A stretch of 64,000 nt of DNA from an uncultured Thermomicrobia bacterium (GTDB taxonomy: Bacteria > Chloroflexota > Chloroflexia > Thermomicrobiales > JALYUS01), in NCBI GenBank assembly GCA_937968015.1, contig CALBSO010000120.1, forward strand, positions 1 through 64,000. Reading direction: 5' to 3'. Below are positions 1 to 9,310 of this stretch, one piece after another (position 1 is the stretch's first letter; each line of letters begins with the position of its first letter). The translations under genes were made by a program, and so were the position numbers. The notes below the pieces were generated by a model. The model did not search any database, was not told the origin of the DNA, and saw nothing but the letters and a program-made list of their open reading frames with translations.

Positions 1-83
1 TGGACGCGCTGCCTGCGGAGTACCGGCGGGCCGTCAAGGGATTGCTGGTCGCCGTGTTGGGGCGGCTGGCGGACGACGTGTAA
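1..83 (+). CDS. 3' end of an unidentified upstream gene (partial)
   Basis: The frame starting at base 3 is open to a TAA at 81-83 and gives the last 26 codons of a protein with an amphipathic, Ala/Leu/Val/Arg-rich tail ending in two Asp and a Val. Its stop lies 14 bases before the next start and a GAGGAG ribosome site sits in the gap, so it is probably the preceding gene of the same conjugation operon. Too little is visible to name a family. Confidence 0.55.
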   Translation, partial: DALPAEYRRAVKGLLVAVLGRLADDV

Positions 84-97
84 GAGGAGGACTCATC

Positions 98-406
98 ATG
101 CTCTCACCGATTGGATGTATCACATACGCGCACGCCCTGCTCGTCCCGTTCGCCGCCACAGGCGATGCCTCACAGATGGGCGACTTCTTCAAGAAGGTCT
201 ACGAACAGTTGCTCATCCCGGTCGCCGCCCCGATCGGCATCCTGATGTTCACGGTCGGCGCGGTGATGTTCCTACTCGGCAGGCGCGACGGCGTGGAGAA
301 GATGCTCTACGCGGGCAGCGCCCTCTTCCTGATCGCTTTCGGCCCCTTCATCGTCACTAAGCTCTGGGAGATCCTCACCGGACTCGGTGGCGGCGTCGCG
401 CATTGA
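98..406 (+). CDS. VirB2/TrbC-like pilin subunit of a type IV secretion system
   Basis: This 102-residue membrane protein has a short hydrophobic N-terminus and two membrane helices at about residues 39-61 and 70-92, separated by a short loop with GRRDG. That layout is typical of the small VirB2/TrbC pilin-like proteins that open T4SS operons. GAGGAG lies 8-13 bases before ATG 98. It is followed directly by PrgI/VirB3-like and VirB4 genes, which is the main reason for the call; the sequence itself has no signature motif. A generic small membrane component of the transfer channel is the alternative. Confidence 0.6.
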   Translation: MLSPIGCITYAHALLVPFAATGDASQMGDFFKKVYEQLLIPVAAPIGILMFTVGAVMFLLGRRDGVEKMLYAGSALFLIAFGPFIVTKLWEILTGLGGGVAH

Positions 407-429
407 CCGAACAGGGGATGGGAGACTTT

Positions 430-789
430 ATGCCACGAACGATCAACCGCACGCCGCGCCATCTCGACGATCCATTGAAGGTCCTCGGCTTCAGCCTTGC
501 TCAGTGGGCGGTGCTCGCCCTCGGTGCGCTCTGCCTGTGGGGCTGCTTGATGCTGCTGCCGGCGGCAATCCCGACGACGCTGCGGCTCAGCCTCGGTGCG
601 CTGCTCGTCGGCGTGCCGCTTGGACTGACCTTCGCCGGGAGCACCGCCCGCTCGATTGGCGAGTTGCCGCGCCGCCTCTGGCACAGCCTCGCGACGCCCG
701 CCGACTTCCTGCCAGGGCCGCCGCGACGCGGCCCAGTCACCCTCGTCTTTATCGAACGTAATTCCCGTGAGGAGGAGCCGGATGCGTAG
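430..789 (+). CDS. PrgI/VirB3-like inner-membrane T4SS protein
   Basis: The 119-residue product has a basic N-terminus (RTINRTPRHL), two adjacent membrane helices at about residues 20-38 and 42-60, and a soluble C-terminus with many Arg and Pro. PrgI/VirB3 proteins have this form and anchor the VirB4 ATPase to the membrane. ATG 430 is preferred because GGGAG lies 6-8 bases upstream; in-frame TTG 403 and ATG 418 would lengthen it by 4-9 residues. The 3' end overlaps the VirB4 start by 8 bases, which suggests translational coupling. Confidence 0.62.
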   Translation: MPRTINRTPRHLDDPLKVLGFSLAQWAVLALGALCLWGCLMLLPAAIPTTLRLSLGALLVGVPLGLTFAGSTARSIGELPRRLWHSLATPADFLPGPPRRGPVTLVFIERNSREEEPDA

Positions 790-3271
790 GGGAGCGGTCG
801 CGGATCTCCTGCCAGTGCTCGCGGTCGAAGAGCACCACTTCGTCACCGTCGACGGGCATGTCGGCGCGGCGCTCGCCTGCACCGGTATCAACTTGGCAAT
901 CCAGTCGGACGAAGCGGCGGAGACCATCGCCGCGCTCTTCGCGGATACGCTCAACTATCTGCCGCTCGACGCGCACCTCGAACTGCTCGTCGTCAATGCC
1001 CCGCTGCGCGCGGAGGAATGGGTCCCGCAGCACCGCGCACAGTTCCATCCGCCGACAAGCCTCACGTCCTACGTCGATCATCTGGCAGAGGCCTACCGCC
1101 AGGAACTGGGCGGCCAGCACATCCCAGATCTCCGGTTCTACACGATTCTGTCCTTCCCCGGTACCGGGGAAAGGCGTCGACGGCGCGCCACACAGCGGGC
1201 GCTGCGGATGCACCGGGCGGCACACAACGAGACCCTCGGCGCGCTAACGCAGGCGACGAGCGAGCTTGCGCACGCGCTGGCTGAACTGGAGATCGTTGCC
1301 ACGCCGCTCGGGCGGCAGGGGTTGCTGGACCTCTTGTGGCAGTGCGCCAATCCGACATGGTCCCAAGAGGTCGTCGCACCCTATCGCGAGGCCTCGCCAG
1401 CGGATCTGCGCACCCTGCGCGATCGGCTGGGGCAGAGTCGGCTCTTGCGGCGCGCGGACATGCTCTCTTTAGATCGCGGCAACGAGATGACGATGGCCCT
1501 GCGCGCCCTACCCGACGGTACCTTCCCCGGCTGGCTGCGCGCTCTGATGGCCACTGGCGTCGCCTTCCGCTTCGCATTGCACATCGACGCCCTCAGCAAG
1601 GAGAAGGAGCGGCAGTCTCTCACCCGCACGCTGCGGCAGCGACATGCGGTACTCGCCGAGCGACGCCACCAAGGGAGTAGCCCCGATATCGAGCAGGAGG
1701 AGGCCTACGGCGAGGCGCAGGACCTCCTACGCGCGATGGCCACGACCGACCTGCGTACCTTTCACACCGCGATCTTCGTCACGGTGCGGGCGGGAAGTCC
1801 CAATGATTTGGGAGCCGCAGCCCGCGCGGTCGGCAAGGCGCTCGGCGACGCCGGCGGCACGGCGATCGACCGCTGCCAGCTCTACCAGGACGTCGTCTGG
1901 CAGGCGACACTGCCGCTCGCATGCAACCCGGCCGGGATGGCCTACCGGACCGTGACCACCAACCTCGCCGACACCATGCCTTTCATCCACCACCGCGCCG
2001 GCACGCGCGGTGGTGCGCTGATCGGCTTCTCCCACCCCGGCCACGAGGTGGTCACCCTCGATATGTACGATCCGGCGCTTGACAACAGCAACCTCACCTG
2101 CCTCGGGATCAGCGGCTCCGGCAAGACGATGTTCGCCCAGTCCTTCGCACTTAAGCACATCGCGCGCGGCGGCCGGGTCATCGTCCTCGACCGCTCGACG
2201 GGGCATTGGGACGACTTGGTGGCGGCGGTGCCGGGCGCGGTCGTCCATCGTGTCCTGCTGGACAGCGGCTTTCGCATCAATCCATGGGAACTGCCGCGCC
2301 ACGCGGGGGAGCCGAGCCAGACGAAGCTCGAATATCTGCTCGATCTGCACACGCTCATGGTCGGCGAGTTGCGCGGCGGGGTGCCCGCGCTCACCGCGCA
2401 GGAGCGCGCCCTGCTCGAGGGCGCGTGCCGGGCGGTCTATCGGGAGGATCGCACGCCATACGAGCGGCATCTCTTCGACTGGCTTCGCGATGCGGAGAGA
2501 GAGGATGTGGGGACGAACGCCGACCCGGTTCGTCGGCAGCACTGTCGTGCACTCGCCGAGCGGCTCGTCCCCTATGTCCATGGCGGCACCTACGCTGGCT
2601 TGCTTGATGGATCGACTACCGTGCGGCCTGATGCATTGCTGGAGGTCTTCAACTTCAAAGGCCTCGCCGACCGGCTGGTGCCACTGGCGATGCTGCCGCT
2701 CATCGAATACATCTGGTCCGTGATTGCCGATCCGACGCGACCGACGCTCGTCGTACTGGATGAGGGCTGGAGCCTCCTGAATAATCCGGCATCTGCGCGC
2801 TTCGTGGCGGAAGCGACGCGGACGGGACGGCACCACGGGATCATCACCCTCAACCTCAGTCAGATGGTCACCGACTACGAAGGGCCGCTCGGACGGGCCG
2901 TGATCGACAACGCCTCGGTTTCGCTGCTGCTCGCCCAATCCGATCACGCGCTGCCCCAGGTGCAGGAGGTCTTCCACCTCTCCGCAGACGAGCGAGCGAT
3001 GGTCGGGAGACTCAGGACCGTGAAGCAAGTACGGGCAGGCGCGTATCTTCACTCGCGGCGGGGGGCGGATTCCGGGGAGATCAGCCTCTATGTCACCCCC
3101 GAAGAGTACTGGCTCTTCACGTCAGTGCCGGCGGAGCGGAAGCTGCGGCAGGCGGCGATCTCGCGGCGCGGCGGGGATGTCTGGGCGGCCGTGCGGGAAC
3201 TGGCGCGCGGGGAGTATGCCGCGACCACTGATGAGACGGTGCCGATCCGGATCGTGGCGGGGCGGGCATGA
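782..3271 (+). CDS. virB4: VirB4/TraC-family conjugation ATPase
   Basis: This 829-residue protein is the energising ATPase of the transfer channel. Walker A (GISGSGKT) is at about residues 442-449 and Walker B (LVVLDEGW) at about 656-663, inside the C-terminal RecA-like domain. The N-terminal 400 residues match the less conserved VirB4 substrate or membrane-docking half, and the length is typical of the family. ATG 782 is chosen over upstream in-frame codons because GAGGAG precedes it by 6-8 bases; the longer reading would run through the upstream gene. Its TGA overlaps the next ATG (ATGA). Confidence 0.92.
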   Translation: MRRGAVADLLPVLAVEEHHFVTVDGHVGAALACTGINLAIQSDEAAETIAALFADTLNYLPLDAHLELLVVNAPLRAEEWVPQHRAQFHPPTSLTSYVDHLAEAYRQELGGQHIPDLRFYTILSFPGTGERRRRRATQRALRMHRAAHNETLGALTQATSELAHALAELEIVATPLGRQGLLDLLWQCANPTWSQEVVAPYREASPADLRTLRDRLGQSRLLRRADMLSLDRGNEMTMALRALPDGTFPGWLRALMATGVAFRFALHIDALSKEKERQSLTRTLRQRHAVLAERRHQGSSPDIEQEEAYGEAQDLLRAMATTDLRTFHTAIFVTVRAGSPNDLGAAARAVGKALGDAGGTAIDRCQLYQDVVWQATLPLACNPAGMAYRTVTTNLADTMPFIHHRAGTRGGALIGFSHPGHEVVTLDMYDPALDNSNLTCLGISGSGKTMFAQSFALKHIARGGRVIVLDRSTGHWDDLVAAVPGAVVHRVLLDSGFRINPWELPRHAGEPSQTKLEYLLDLHTLMVGELRGGVPALTAQERALLEGACRAVYREDRTPYERHLFDWLRDAEREDVGTNADPVRRQHCRALAERLVPYVHGGTYAGLLDGSTTVRPDALLEVFNFKGLADRLVPLAMLPLIEYIWSVIADPTRPTLVVLDEGWSLLNNPASARFVAEATRTGRHHGIITLNLSQMVTDYEGPLGRAVIDNASVSLLLAQSDHALPQVQEVFHLSADERAMVGRLRTVKQVRAGAYLHSRRGADSGEISLYVTPEEYWLFTSVPAERKLRQAAISRRGGDVWAAVRELARGEYAATTDETVPIRIVAGRA

Positions 3272-4500
3272 AACTCGCCGTGGGCGCGCTCGTCGCCGTT
3301 CTCCTTGTGCCGCTCCTGTTGCTCGCCGTGGCCGCTGCGGGGGTGGCCGCCCTCGCGCGCACGCTCAACCCGCTCGGGTATCTGCCCGGTTTGCCGGGGG
3401 GCGGGCCGCTGGGTCCCTTTGTCCAAGCGGTCGGCCAGATCTATTACGCGGGCACGGCCAGCCTGTCGGGCGGGGACGAGGCAATCTCCCGGATATCAAT
3501 CCACGACCTGGGCTTCGGCCCCTCGGACGCCGCGCGCATCGAGCACCTCATCGCCGCGATTAATCCCAGGAGCCCGCTCGTCGGGCAGGGTGAGGCGATC
3601 CTCCATCTCGGGCAACAGTTCGGAGTAGACCCACTCCTGATCGCCCAGTGGCAACTGGAGAGCAACATGGGCACGGTGGGCCTCAACAGCCCCGCCAACG
3701 GCGGCAACATGATTTGGGCCGCCGCGAAGCCGTATGCGGATCGATACGGCTGCACGCCCGGCCCATCGAGCACGGGGCATCAGTGGGCGGCGTGCCCGGA
3801 TGTTGGCGCGGGCCTCGGCATCTGGTTCAATTATGTTGGCATCTTCTACCGCCAGACGGCCGACCTCGCCGACTACGCGCGCATCTATGACCCATGCAGC
3901 GACCCGGGCAATGTCGGCGCATCTTGTGGCGATGCCTACGCGCGCCTGCTGGTCAACCTCGTCCGGCAGCACGCCGGACCACCCGTTACGCCACTCATCC
4001 TGGTGCCGGGAAAGCCGGACCCCGAGACGGGCGATTGCGTCCCCCGGTTGCCGGTACGCAGCGCGACGGAGGACCTGACGGCGGCGGGAGTTGCCGACAT
4101 CATGGTGATCGTCTTCGGCGGTAGGAGTTTCCCCGTCACCCAGGGCTACGGTATCTCACCCCTCGGCGGTGAGCCCGCCTTCCTCGGCTATCCCCATTTC
4201 CACACTGGCATCGATTGGGGTGCGCCGATGGACACCCCACTCTACGCCCCCGCCGCCGCGCTCGCCGAGCCGCGCACGTACGGTGGGGCACTGATCGAGT
4301 CGCTGCACATGGCGAACGGGTACACCTGGAATCTGCTCCACCTCGATAAGCAGGTCGCCCACGGCATCGTGGAGCAGGGGCAACTGATCGGGTACAGCGG
4401 CAACACCGGCTACTCCACGGGGCCGCATCTGCACCTCGAACTCGTCGATTCGCGCGGTCAGTGGGTACCGCCCGAGGAATGGGCCTGCCACATCGCGTAA
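3268..4500 (+). CDS. Cell-wall hydrolase: lysozyme-like domain plus M23 endopeptidase
   Basis: The 410-residue product begins with a hydrophobic export segment (about residues 3-28). Residues about 100-230 form a lysozyme/transglycosylase-like domain, with Glu131 in a QLESN context as the likely catalytic acid. The C-terminal domain is an M23 (LytM) metallopeptidase: H312-x3-D316 (HTGID) and the HLH triad at 387-389 are the zinc ligands. It fills the VirB1 role of opening peptidoglycan for the T4SS channel. Two wall-cutting activities in one chain occur in conjugation systems that cross a thick wall. The ATGA start overlap with virB4 shows tight coupling. Confidence 0.88.
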   Translation: MKLAVGALVAVLLVPLLLLAVAAAGVAALARTLNPLGYLPGLPGGGPLGPFVQAVGQIYYAGTASLSGGDEAISRISIHDLGFGPSDAARIEHLIAAINPRSPLVGQGEAILHLGQQFGVDPLLIAQWQLESNMGTVGLNSPANGGNMIWAAAKPYADRYGCTPGPSSTGHQWAACPDVGAGLGIWFNYVGIFYRQTADLADYARIYDPCSDPGNVGASCGDAYARLLVNLVRQHAGPPVTPLILVPGKPDPETGDCVPRLPVRSATEDLTAAGVADIMVIVFGGRSFPVTQGYGISPLGGEPAFLGYPHFHTGIDWGAPMDTPLYAPAAALAEPRTYGGALIESLHMANGYTWNLLHLDKQVAHGIVEQGQLIGYSGNTGYSTGPHLHLELVDSRGQWVPPEEWACHIA

Positions 4501-4510
4501 GGAGAAGACC

Positions 4511-5701
4511 GTGAAGCGCTGGACTCTCTTCTTGGTTGCCACCCTCACCATCCTACTGGTGTTCCTGTCCCTACGCCCAGTTGCGGCGCAAGCGCCGACG
4601 CCCGTACCCACTCCCACCGCGACGGCGACGACCACGGCAACTACGCCGGTCGCCACGCCCGCGCCGAGCACCGACGGGACCGAACCGCCTGCGGCGACCG
4701 AAGCACCCGACACCGCCGACCCGGCGACGAGCGTCAAAGTCGGCAAGGGGCCGTTCGGCTTCTCCATCGACCTCGGCGACTGGATCGGCAAGCTCCTCCG
4801 GGGGCTGTGGAAGGCGCTCGGCGTCGACGTGATCGGCAAGTTCGGCGACGAGATCGCCGGGTGGCTGCTCAAGAACCCCGACCTGACGACAGGTGCGGGG
4901 CAGATGGGCAACGTCCAGCGGATGGCGGACGCGCTCCGGCTCGCCTCGCTCTCGCTCGTCATCGTCCTCTTCCTCGTGGCGGTCTACCGCTTCTGGCTCG
5001 GGGGCGAGGAGGCGCCACAGGCCTCGCTCGGCCGGTTGACCGGCGTGCTCTTCGCGCTCGGCTTCTACAAATCGCTCGTCGGCTGGCTGATCGGCGGCAG
5101 CAACGCGCTGACGGACGGCGTGTTGCACGCGGGCACGAACGCCGCCCAGCCCTCGTTCGGGGCGATCCTCACCGCGATCCCGGACACGGGGGCCTTGTGG
5201 GCGCTCGCCGGGGTGATCGCGCTCGCCTTCCTCGTGGTCATCGGCGTCGTGCGGATGCTCGGCTTCGCCTTCCTGCTCGTGCTCTATGTCGCCGGCCCGC
5301 TCGTCCTGCCGCTCGGGCTCGTGCCCGAGACGGCAGGGTACTGCGCCTTGTGGGCGAAGCACGGCGCGAAGCTGCTCTTCTGGCCAGTGGTCTGGGCGAT
5401 CGAGTTCCGGCTCTTCGACGCGCTGCGGGAAGGGCTCTACCTGCCGGACTCGGTGGGACATACGATCCTCGCACCGTTTGCCGCGCTGGGGATGCTGCTG
5501 GTGATGGTGAAGACGCCAGTCCTGCTGCATTCCGGGTCGTTCGAGCAGCACGCGCGCACCGCCGGGCGGGTGGCGCGGACGGTCGTCGTGACGATGGCCA
5601 CAGGCGGAGCGGGCGGAGCGGCGGCAGGTGCCGGGAGCGGCACAGCGGCGGGTACGCAAGCGACAGCGGCTGCGGCGGCGCGCTCGGTACCGAATCCATG
5701 A
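4511..5701 (+). CDS. TrbL/VirB6-like polytopic T4SS membrane protein
   Basis: The 396-residue protein has a signal peptide (about residues 1-27, ending VAAQA), a Thr/Pro/Ala-rich linker to about residue 75, an amphipathic stretch, then five or more membrane helices between about 150 and 340, and a Gly/Ala-rich tail. VirB6/TrbL proteins that line the inner-membrane part of the DNA channel have this layout. GGAGAAG at 4501-4507 precedes a GTG start at 4511, 10 bases after the hydrolase stop. Family assignment rests on topology and gene order. Confidence 0.7.
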   Translation: MKRWTLFLVATLTILLVFLSLRPVAAQAPTPVPTPTATATTTATTPVATPAPSTDGTEPPAATEAPDTADPATSVKVGKGPFGFSIDLGDWIGKLLRGLWKALGVDVIGKFGDEIAGWLLKNPDLTTGAGQMGNVQRMADALRLASLSLVIVLFLVAVYRFWLGGEEAPQASLGRLTGVLFALGFYKSLVGWLIGGSNALTDGVLHAGTNAAQPSFGAILTAIPDTGALWALAGVIALAFLVVIGVVRMLGFAFLLVLYVAGPLVLPLGLVPETAGYCALWAKHGAKLLFWPVVWAIEFRLFDALREGLYLPDSVGHTILAPFAALGMLLVMVKTPVLLHSGSFEQHARTAGRVARTVVVTMATGGAGGAAAGAGSGTAAGTQATAAAAARSVPNP

Positions 5702-5989
5702 GCGCGCCGCCGTTTTTGGCTAGCTCGCAGATGGACCGCCCTGCCGTGCCTCGAACTGCCGGTGCCCGCCCGAGCGATGGCGAAGGCAAGATAAAGGGGC
5801 GGGCACCGATCCGAAGTATCGTGCATCCCCGCGCGACGCGACGCGTGCACCGGCACCTCCCGCGCGGTGCGGACGAGTGTGCACACGGCGGGCAAATCAG
5901 GCATGGCAATGCGACGCGACGCATGCACCGACGCACGATCGGGCAGGCGCGACGCCCCGCGACCAGCGGATACGAGAGGAGGCATCGGG
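5702..5989 (+). other. Candidate origin of transfer (oriT) region
   Basis: A 288-bp gap lies directly before the relaxosome and relaxase genes, the usual place for oriT. It holds two copies of a 20-bp direct repeat, 19 of 20 identical, at 5833-5852 and 5911-5930 (GCGACGCGACGC[G/A]TGCACCG), spaced 78 bp apart. Between them is the perfect 10-bp palindrome GTGTGCACAC at 5877-5886. No coding sequence is convincing here. Repeats of this kind usually bind relaxosome proteins. The nic site cannot be assigned by eye. Confidence 0.45.
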
Positions 5990-6475
5990 ATGGGGACGGA
6001 GCGGACGGTACTCTATCTGCAGGTCGAGACCATACAGGCGCTCGCCGGCTACGAACTGCGCCATGCGTCGCGGTTCCGTTCCCGGTCGGCCGCCGCCGAT
6101 CATCTGCTGCAGCGGGCGCTGATGGGAGAACTGGACGAGGGGACGGAGGGCGTGCTTGCCCCGACGCTCGTCCGCGCCGTGCGCGAAACCGTCCGGCGTG
6201 AGATCGCCGATCAAACGGGGCCGCTCATCGATCGGCAGTCGCAGCGACTGGCCGGGCTGCTCGTGCAGAGCGGCAAGGACGCCCACCGCGCAGCGCGAAT
6301 CGCCGAGGTTGCCCTCGGGCACCTGCTCGCCGACCCCTCCCGCGCCGCGCGGGTGGCCGATGAGGCGGATCTCCAGGCGGGTTCTCGGTATCGCCGGAGT
6401 CCTTCTTCGGATGAGGGTCAGAAGCGCGAAGTGGCACTAGGGATTCCATCGGGCCAACTAGGGGATCGCCGGTGA
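5990..6475 (+). CDS. Relaxosome accessory (DNA-binding) protein
   Basis: The 161-residue protein has a short beta-like N-terminus followed by an Arg-rich helical segment (residues about 18-45), resembling ribbon-helix-helix or MobC-type proteins, and a long helical body. GAGAGGAGG at 5974-5982 supports ATG 5990; in-frame codons further upstream would run through the repeat region. It lies directly after the candidate oriT and its TGA overlaps the relaxase GTG, so a role in loading relaxase on oriT is likely. No strict family signature is visible. Confidence 0.5.
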   Translation: MGTERTVLYLQVETIQALAGYELRHASRFRSRSAAADHLLQRALMGELDEGTEGVLAPTLVRAVRETVRREIADQTGPLIDRQSQRLAGLLVQSGKDAHRAARIAEVALGHLLADPSRAARVADEADLQAGSRYRRSPSSDEGQKREVALGIPSGQLGDRR

Positions 6476-7041
6476 GGATTGTGATCATCCGGCATAGCTA
6501 CACGCGTAACCGCGACACCGCACGGGCGGCGCTGCGCTACTACCAGATGCGCCCGCGCGGTGAGGGGGAGCCGCCGCGCAGGCTCTTCACGAAGGAGGGC
6601 ACCGTGAGCCGGGACGAGGCGTATCGGATGCTCGACGAACACCAGGCGCGGGGATACCTCGTCCATCGCCTCATGCTCAGCCCTGCCGCCGATGAGCGGC
6701 CGGACGATCTGCGCGACCTGACCCGCCATGTGCTGCGCGAACTCGAGAAGGAACGCGGTGTCCCCTTGCACTGGGTCGGGGTGGAACATCGCAACACTGA
6801 CCACCCCCACGTCCACGTCGTCTTATCCGGCGGCACCGAGACGCGCGACGGACGGCGGGAAGTGCATCTCGACCGCGCCGATCACGCGCGCTTGCGGGAG
6901 GACGGGCGGGACTACTGCCGGACCGAGGTCCGGGAACGGACAGAGTGGGAGCGGGCTCTCACGGATGCCGCAACGCTGATCTTATGTGGCGCGCGCGATG
7001 CCGACGACCCGCGTGAGGGGAGGGATGACCATGACCGCTAA
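6472..7041 (+). CDS. Small MobA/VirD2-like relaxase
   Basis: The product has only 189 residues. The key motif is the histidine cluster at residues 106-115 (H-R-N-T-D-H-P-H-V-H), which matches relaxase motif III, where histidines bind the metal that activates strand cleavage. Candidate catalytic tyrosines are Tyr10 (HSYTRN) and the Tyr pair near residues 23-24 (RYYQMR). Most relaxases have a second helicase, primase or long C-terminal domain; this one stops just after the catalytic fold and has an acidic, Arg-rich tail. GTG 6472 overlaps the upstream stop and the 3' end overlaps the virD4-like gene, so the pair is co-translated. Confidence 0.8.
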   Translation: MRIVIIRHSYTRNRDTARAALRYYQMRPRGEGEPPRRLFTKEGTVSRDEAYRMLDEHQARGYLVHRLMLSPAADERPDDLRDLTRHVLRELEKERGVPLHWVGVEHRNTDHPHVHVVLSGGTETRDGRREVHLDRADHARLREDGRDYCRTEVRERTEWERALTDAATLILCGARDADDPREGRDDHDR

Positions 7042-9310
7042 ACGCGGGATGCTGCTCGCCGTACTGATGCTCGCCATCGTTGCCGCGTGGGGCGTGAGAA
7101 GCACCGCGAGCGACGCCGACATTGTCCGGGGTGGGCGACAACAATTCCGGCGGGTAGAACTCGTCGCGGCATACCCGGCCATACGTATGGATGAGAGCGT
7201 CGCGGGAATCGCGACCGCGAAGGCGGGCGGGCGCGAGACGGGCGCGCGCACATGGTTTGATCGCCCGTTCGGCGAGCGGTGGGCGTTCTACACCGGTGCC
7301 GAGCAAGCCCGCGTCCGCCTCTTCACACACATCGAGATGGCGGTGCTCGGGGTCGGGCTGATGGCGCTGCTCGTGCGCACGATGGGGCGCGGCATCTGGT
7401 TCCTCCTCATGCTCCGCGTCATGCGCGGACGCGGACGACCGGGAACGAGCCACGGCAGCGCCCGCTGGGCGCGCGGTGCGGAATTACGGCGAATGCGCCC
7501 GCGTAGGGGATGCGCCGACCTTATCGTGGGCAGGATCGGCCGGACACTCGTCGCGATTCCCGAACATGACCAGTACGAGCATTTGCTGCTTGTCGCCCCC
7601 ACTGGCGCGGGCAAGACCTCGGGCGTGATCCTGCCGAACCTGCTCGCCGAACCGGGCACGCGCTCACTGGTCATCACCGACCCGAAACGTGAGCTCCTGC
7701 GCAAATCATCCCCCGGCATCCGCGCGCGGTACGGGGAGACCCATGTCTGGGCGCTCGACTTCCTCGACCCCGCGCTCTCGCGCGGCTACAACCCGCTCGC
7801 CTACGTCACGGACGCCGCCACCGCCGATCTCTTCGCCCAGACATGGGTCCGCAATACGGGCGAATCTAAGGATGCCTTCTGGTCGAATGCGGCGCGCACG
7901 CTGATCGGTGCGGCGGCCTTGCACCTCGTCGCGACGGAGGAGATCACTCCGCCGCTCATTGGACTGGTGGAGCTGCTATGCGGCACGCCCGCCGAGGAGG
8001 TGCGCGCCGTTCTCTCCGATAGTCCAGTGCCGGAGGTGCGCCGCCTCGCGCGGGGATTTCTCGCCAATATGGCGAAGAACGAGCGGCTGTTGGGGAGCGT
8101 ATTCACCGAACTGCCGCCGCGCTTCACCTGCCTCAATCTCCCCGACGTTCGGGCGGTCACGGCTACCAACGAAATTGCCTTTGCACGCCTTGCGGTGGAG
8201 CCCACCGCCCTCTACCTTGCTCTCGATCCGCAGTACAGTCGTACGCTCGCCCCGCTCACCGCCTCCTTCTTCCTCCACCTCTTCACGACGCTCACCGCCA
8301 TCGCCAAGCGGGAGCCGAGCGGCGCGTTGCCGGTGTCGGTGCTGGCCTATCTCGACGAATTCGGCACGGTCGGCCATATTCCGGAGTTCGCCAGCCGGAT
8401 GGCGACCGTCAGGAGCGCGGGCATCGGCTGCCTCCTCGTCGTGCAGGATCTCGCGCAACTGACGAAGGCGTACGGGACCGAGGATGCGGATACGATTCTC
8501 AGTAATGCGACAACGAAGCTCTGCCTGGGGCGAGTGACGCACGACGACGCGGAATATTTCTCCAAGCTCGCCGGGACGGCCACGGTCTTTAGCGCAAATC
8601 AGAGCGCGTCACGACCTCTGTTGCTGCCGTGGGCGGATCGGGGGAACCGGGGGGTGGGGGAGAGCCAACGGCCGCTCATTACCTCAGACGAGTTGCGAAC
8701 AATGCGCGACGAGGTGTTCGTGGTTGCGGGTCATCGCGATCCGATCCGGGCGAGCCAGCGACGGTATTACGACGATCCCGCGCTCGTGCGGCTGGTGCCG
8801 CGCCTTGGCACGCCCGATCCTTGCGTGAGCCTACGACGGGCGACGCCGCTCGCCATGCCGCGCTCCCACGACGAATTTCCCGATGACGAGACAACCCCCC
8901 CCGTGTGCGGAGACATTGGCCATCTTCCGATCACGCCCGCCGAATCCGCGCTATCAGATCTGTCGCTGACCGCGCTTACGTCGGAAGCCACTCCTGTCGC
9001 TGTGACGCCGTCACCGACACACGACGATGGTGGTGCCATCTCAGATACTGCCGTGGTGCTCACGCCGAGCCAGGAGCGGCTGCTCGTGGCACTAGCGACA
9101 ATACCCAACGCGAGCGGCGCCGACCTCGCGGCAATGTTGGGTGTGCAGCGCAGTACGGTACGGGACGGCCTCATGAAGTTGCGCCGCAAACTCGCGGTCG
9201 GCACCAACGACGATCTGGTGGCGGTGGCACGGACACGCGGCCTATTGACCGCCCGCCCATCTGTCGCAACCGTCAGTGCGCCAATGCTGGACGATGGGGA
9301 GGCATCGTGA
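7025..9310 (+). CDS. virD4: VirD4/TraG coupling protein with C-terminal helix-turn-helix
   Basis: This 761-residue coupling ATPase feeds the relaxase-DNA complex into the channel. Membrane helices lie near the N-terminus (about 5-20) and around residues 105-135. Walker A (PTGAGKTSG) begins near residue 192 and Walker B (AYLDEFGT) is near 441-448. After the ATPase fold, residues about 679-745 form a separate winged/LuxR-like HTH region (SQERLL... ADLAAMLGVQRSTVRDGL), which is unusual for the family. GAGGGGAGG before ATG 7025 defines the start; the gene overlaps the relaxase by 17 bases and its TGA overlaps the next ATG. Confidence 0.92.
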   Translation: MTMTAKRGMLLAVLMLAIVAAWGVRSTASDADIVRGGRQQFRRVELVAAYPAIRMDESVAGIATAKAGGRETGARTWFDRPFGERWAFYTGAEQARVRLFTHIEMAVLGVGLMALLVRTMGRGIWFLLMLRVMRGRGRPGTSHGSARWARGAELRRMRPRRGCADLIVGRIGRTLVAIPEHDQYEHLLLVAPTGAGKTSGVILPNLLAEPGTRSLVITDPKRELLRKSSPGIRARYGETHVWALDFLDPALSRGYNPLAYVTDAATADLFAQTWVRNTGESKDAFWSNAARTLIGAAALHLVATEEITPPLIGLVELLCGTPAEEVRAVLSDSPVPEVRRLARGFLANMAKNERLLGSVFTELPPRFTCLNLPDVRAVTATNEIAFARLAVEPTALYLALDPQYSRTLAPLTASFFLHLFTTLTAIAKREPSGALPVSVLAYLDEFGTVGHIPEFASRMATVRSAGIGCLLVVQDLAQLTKAYGTEDADTILSNATTKLCLGRVTHDDAEYFSKLAGTATVFSANQSASRPLLLPWADRGNRGVGESQRPLITSDELRTMRDEVFVVAGHRDPIRASQRRYYDDPALVRLVPRLGTPDPCVSLRRATPLAMPRSHDEFPDDETTPPVCGDIGHLPITPAESALSDLSLTALTSEATPVAVTPSPTHDDGGAISDTAVVLTPSQERLLVALATIPNASGADLAAMLGVQRSTVRDGLMKLRRKLAVGTNDDLVAVARTRGLLTARPSVATVSAPMLDDGEAS

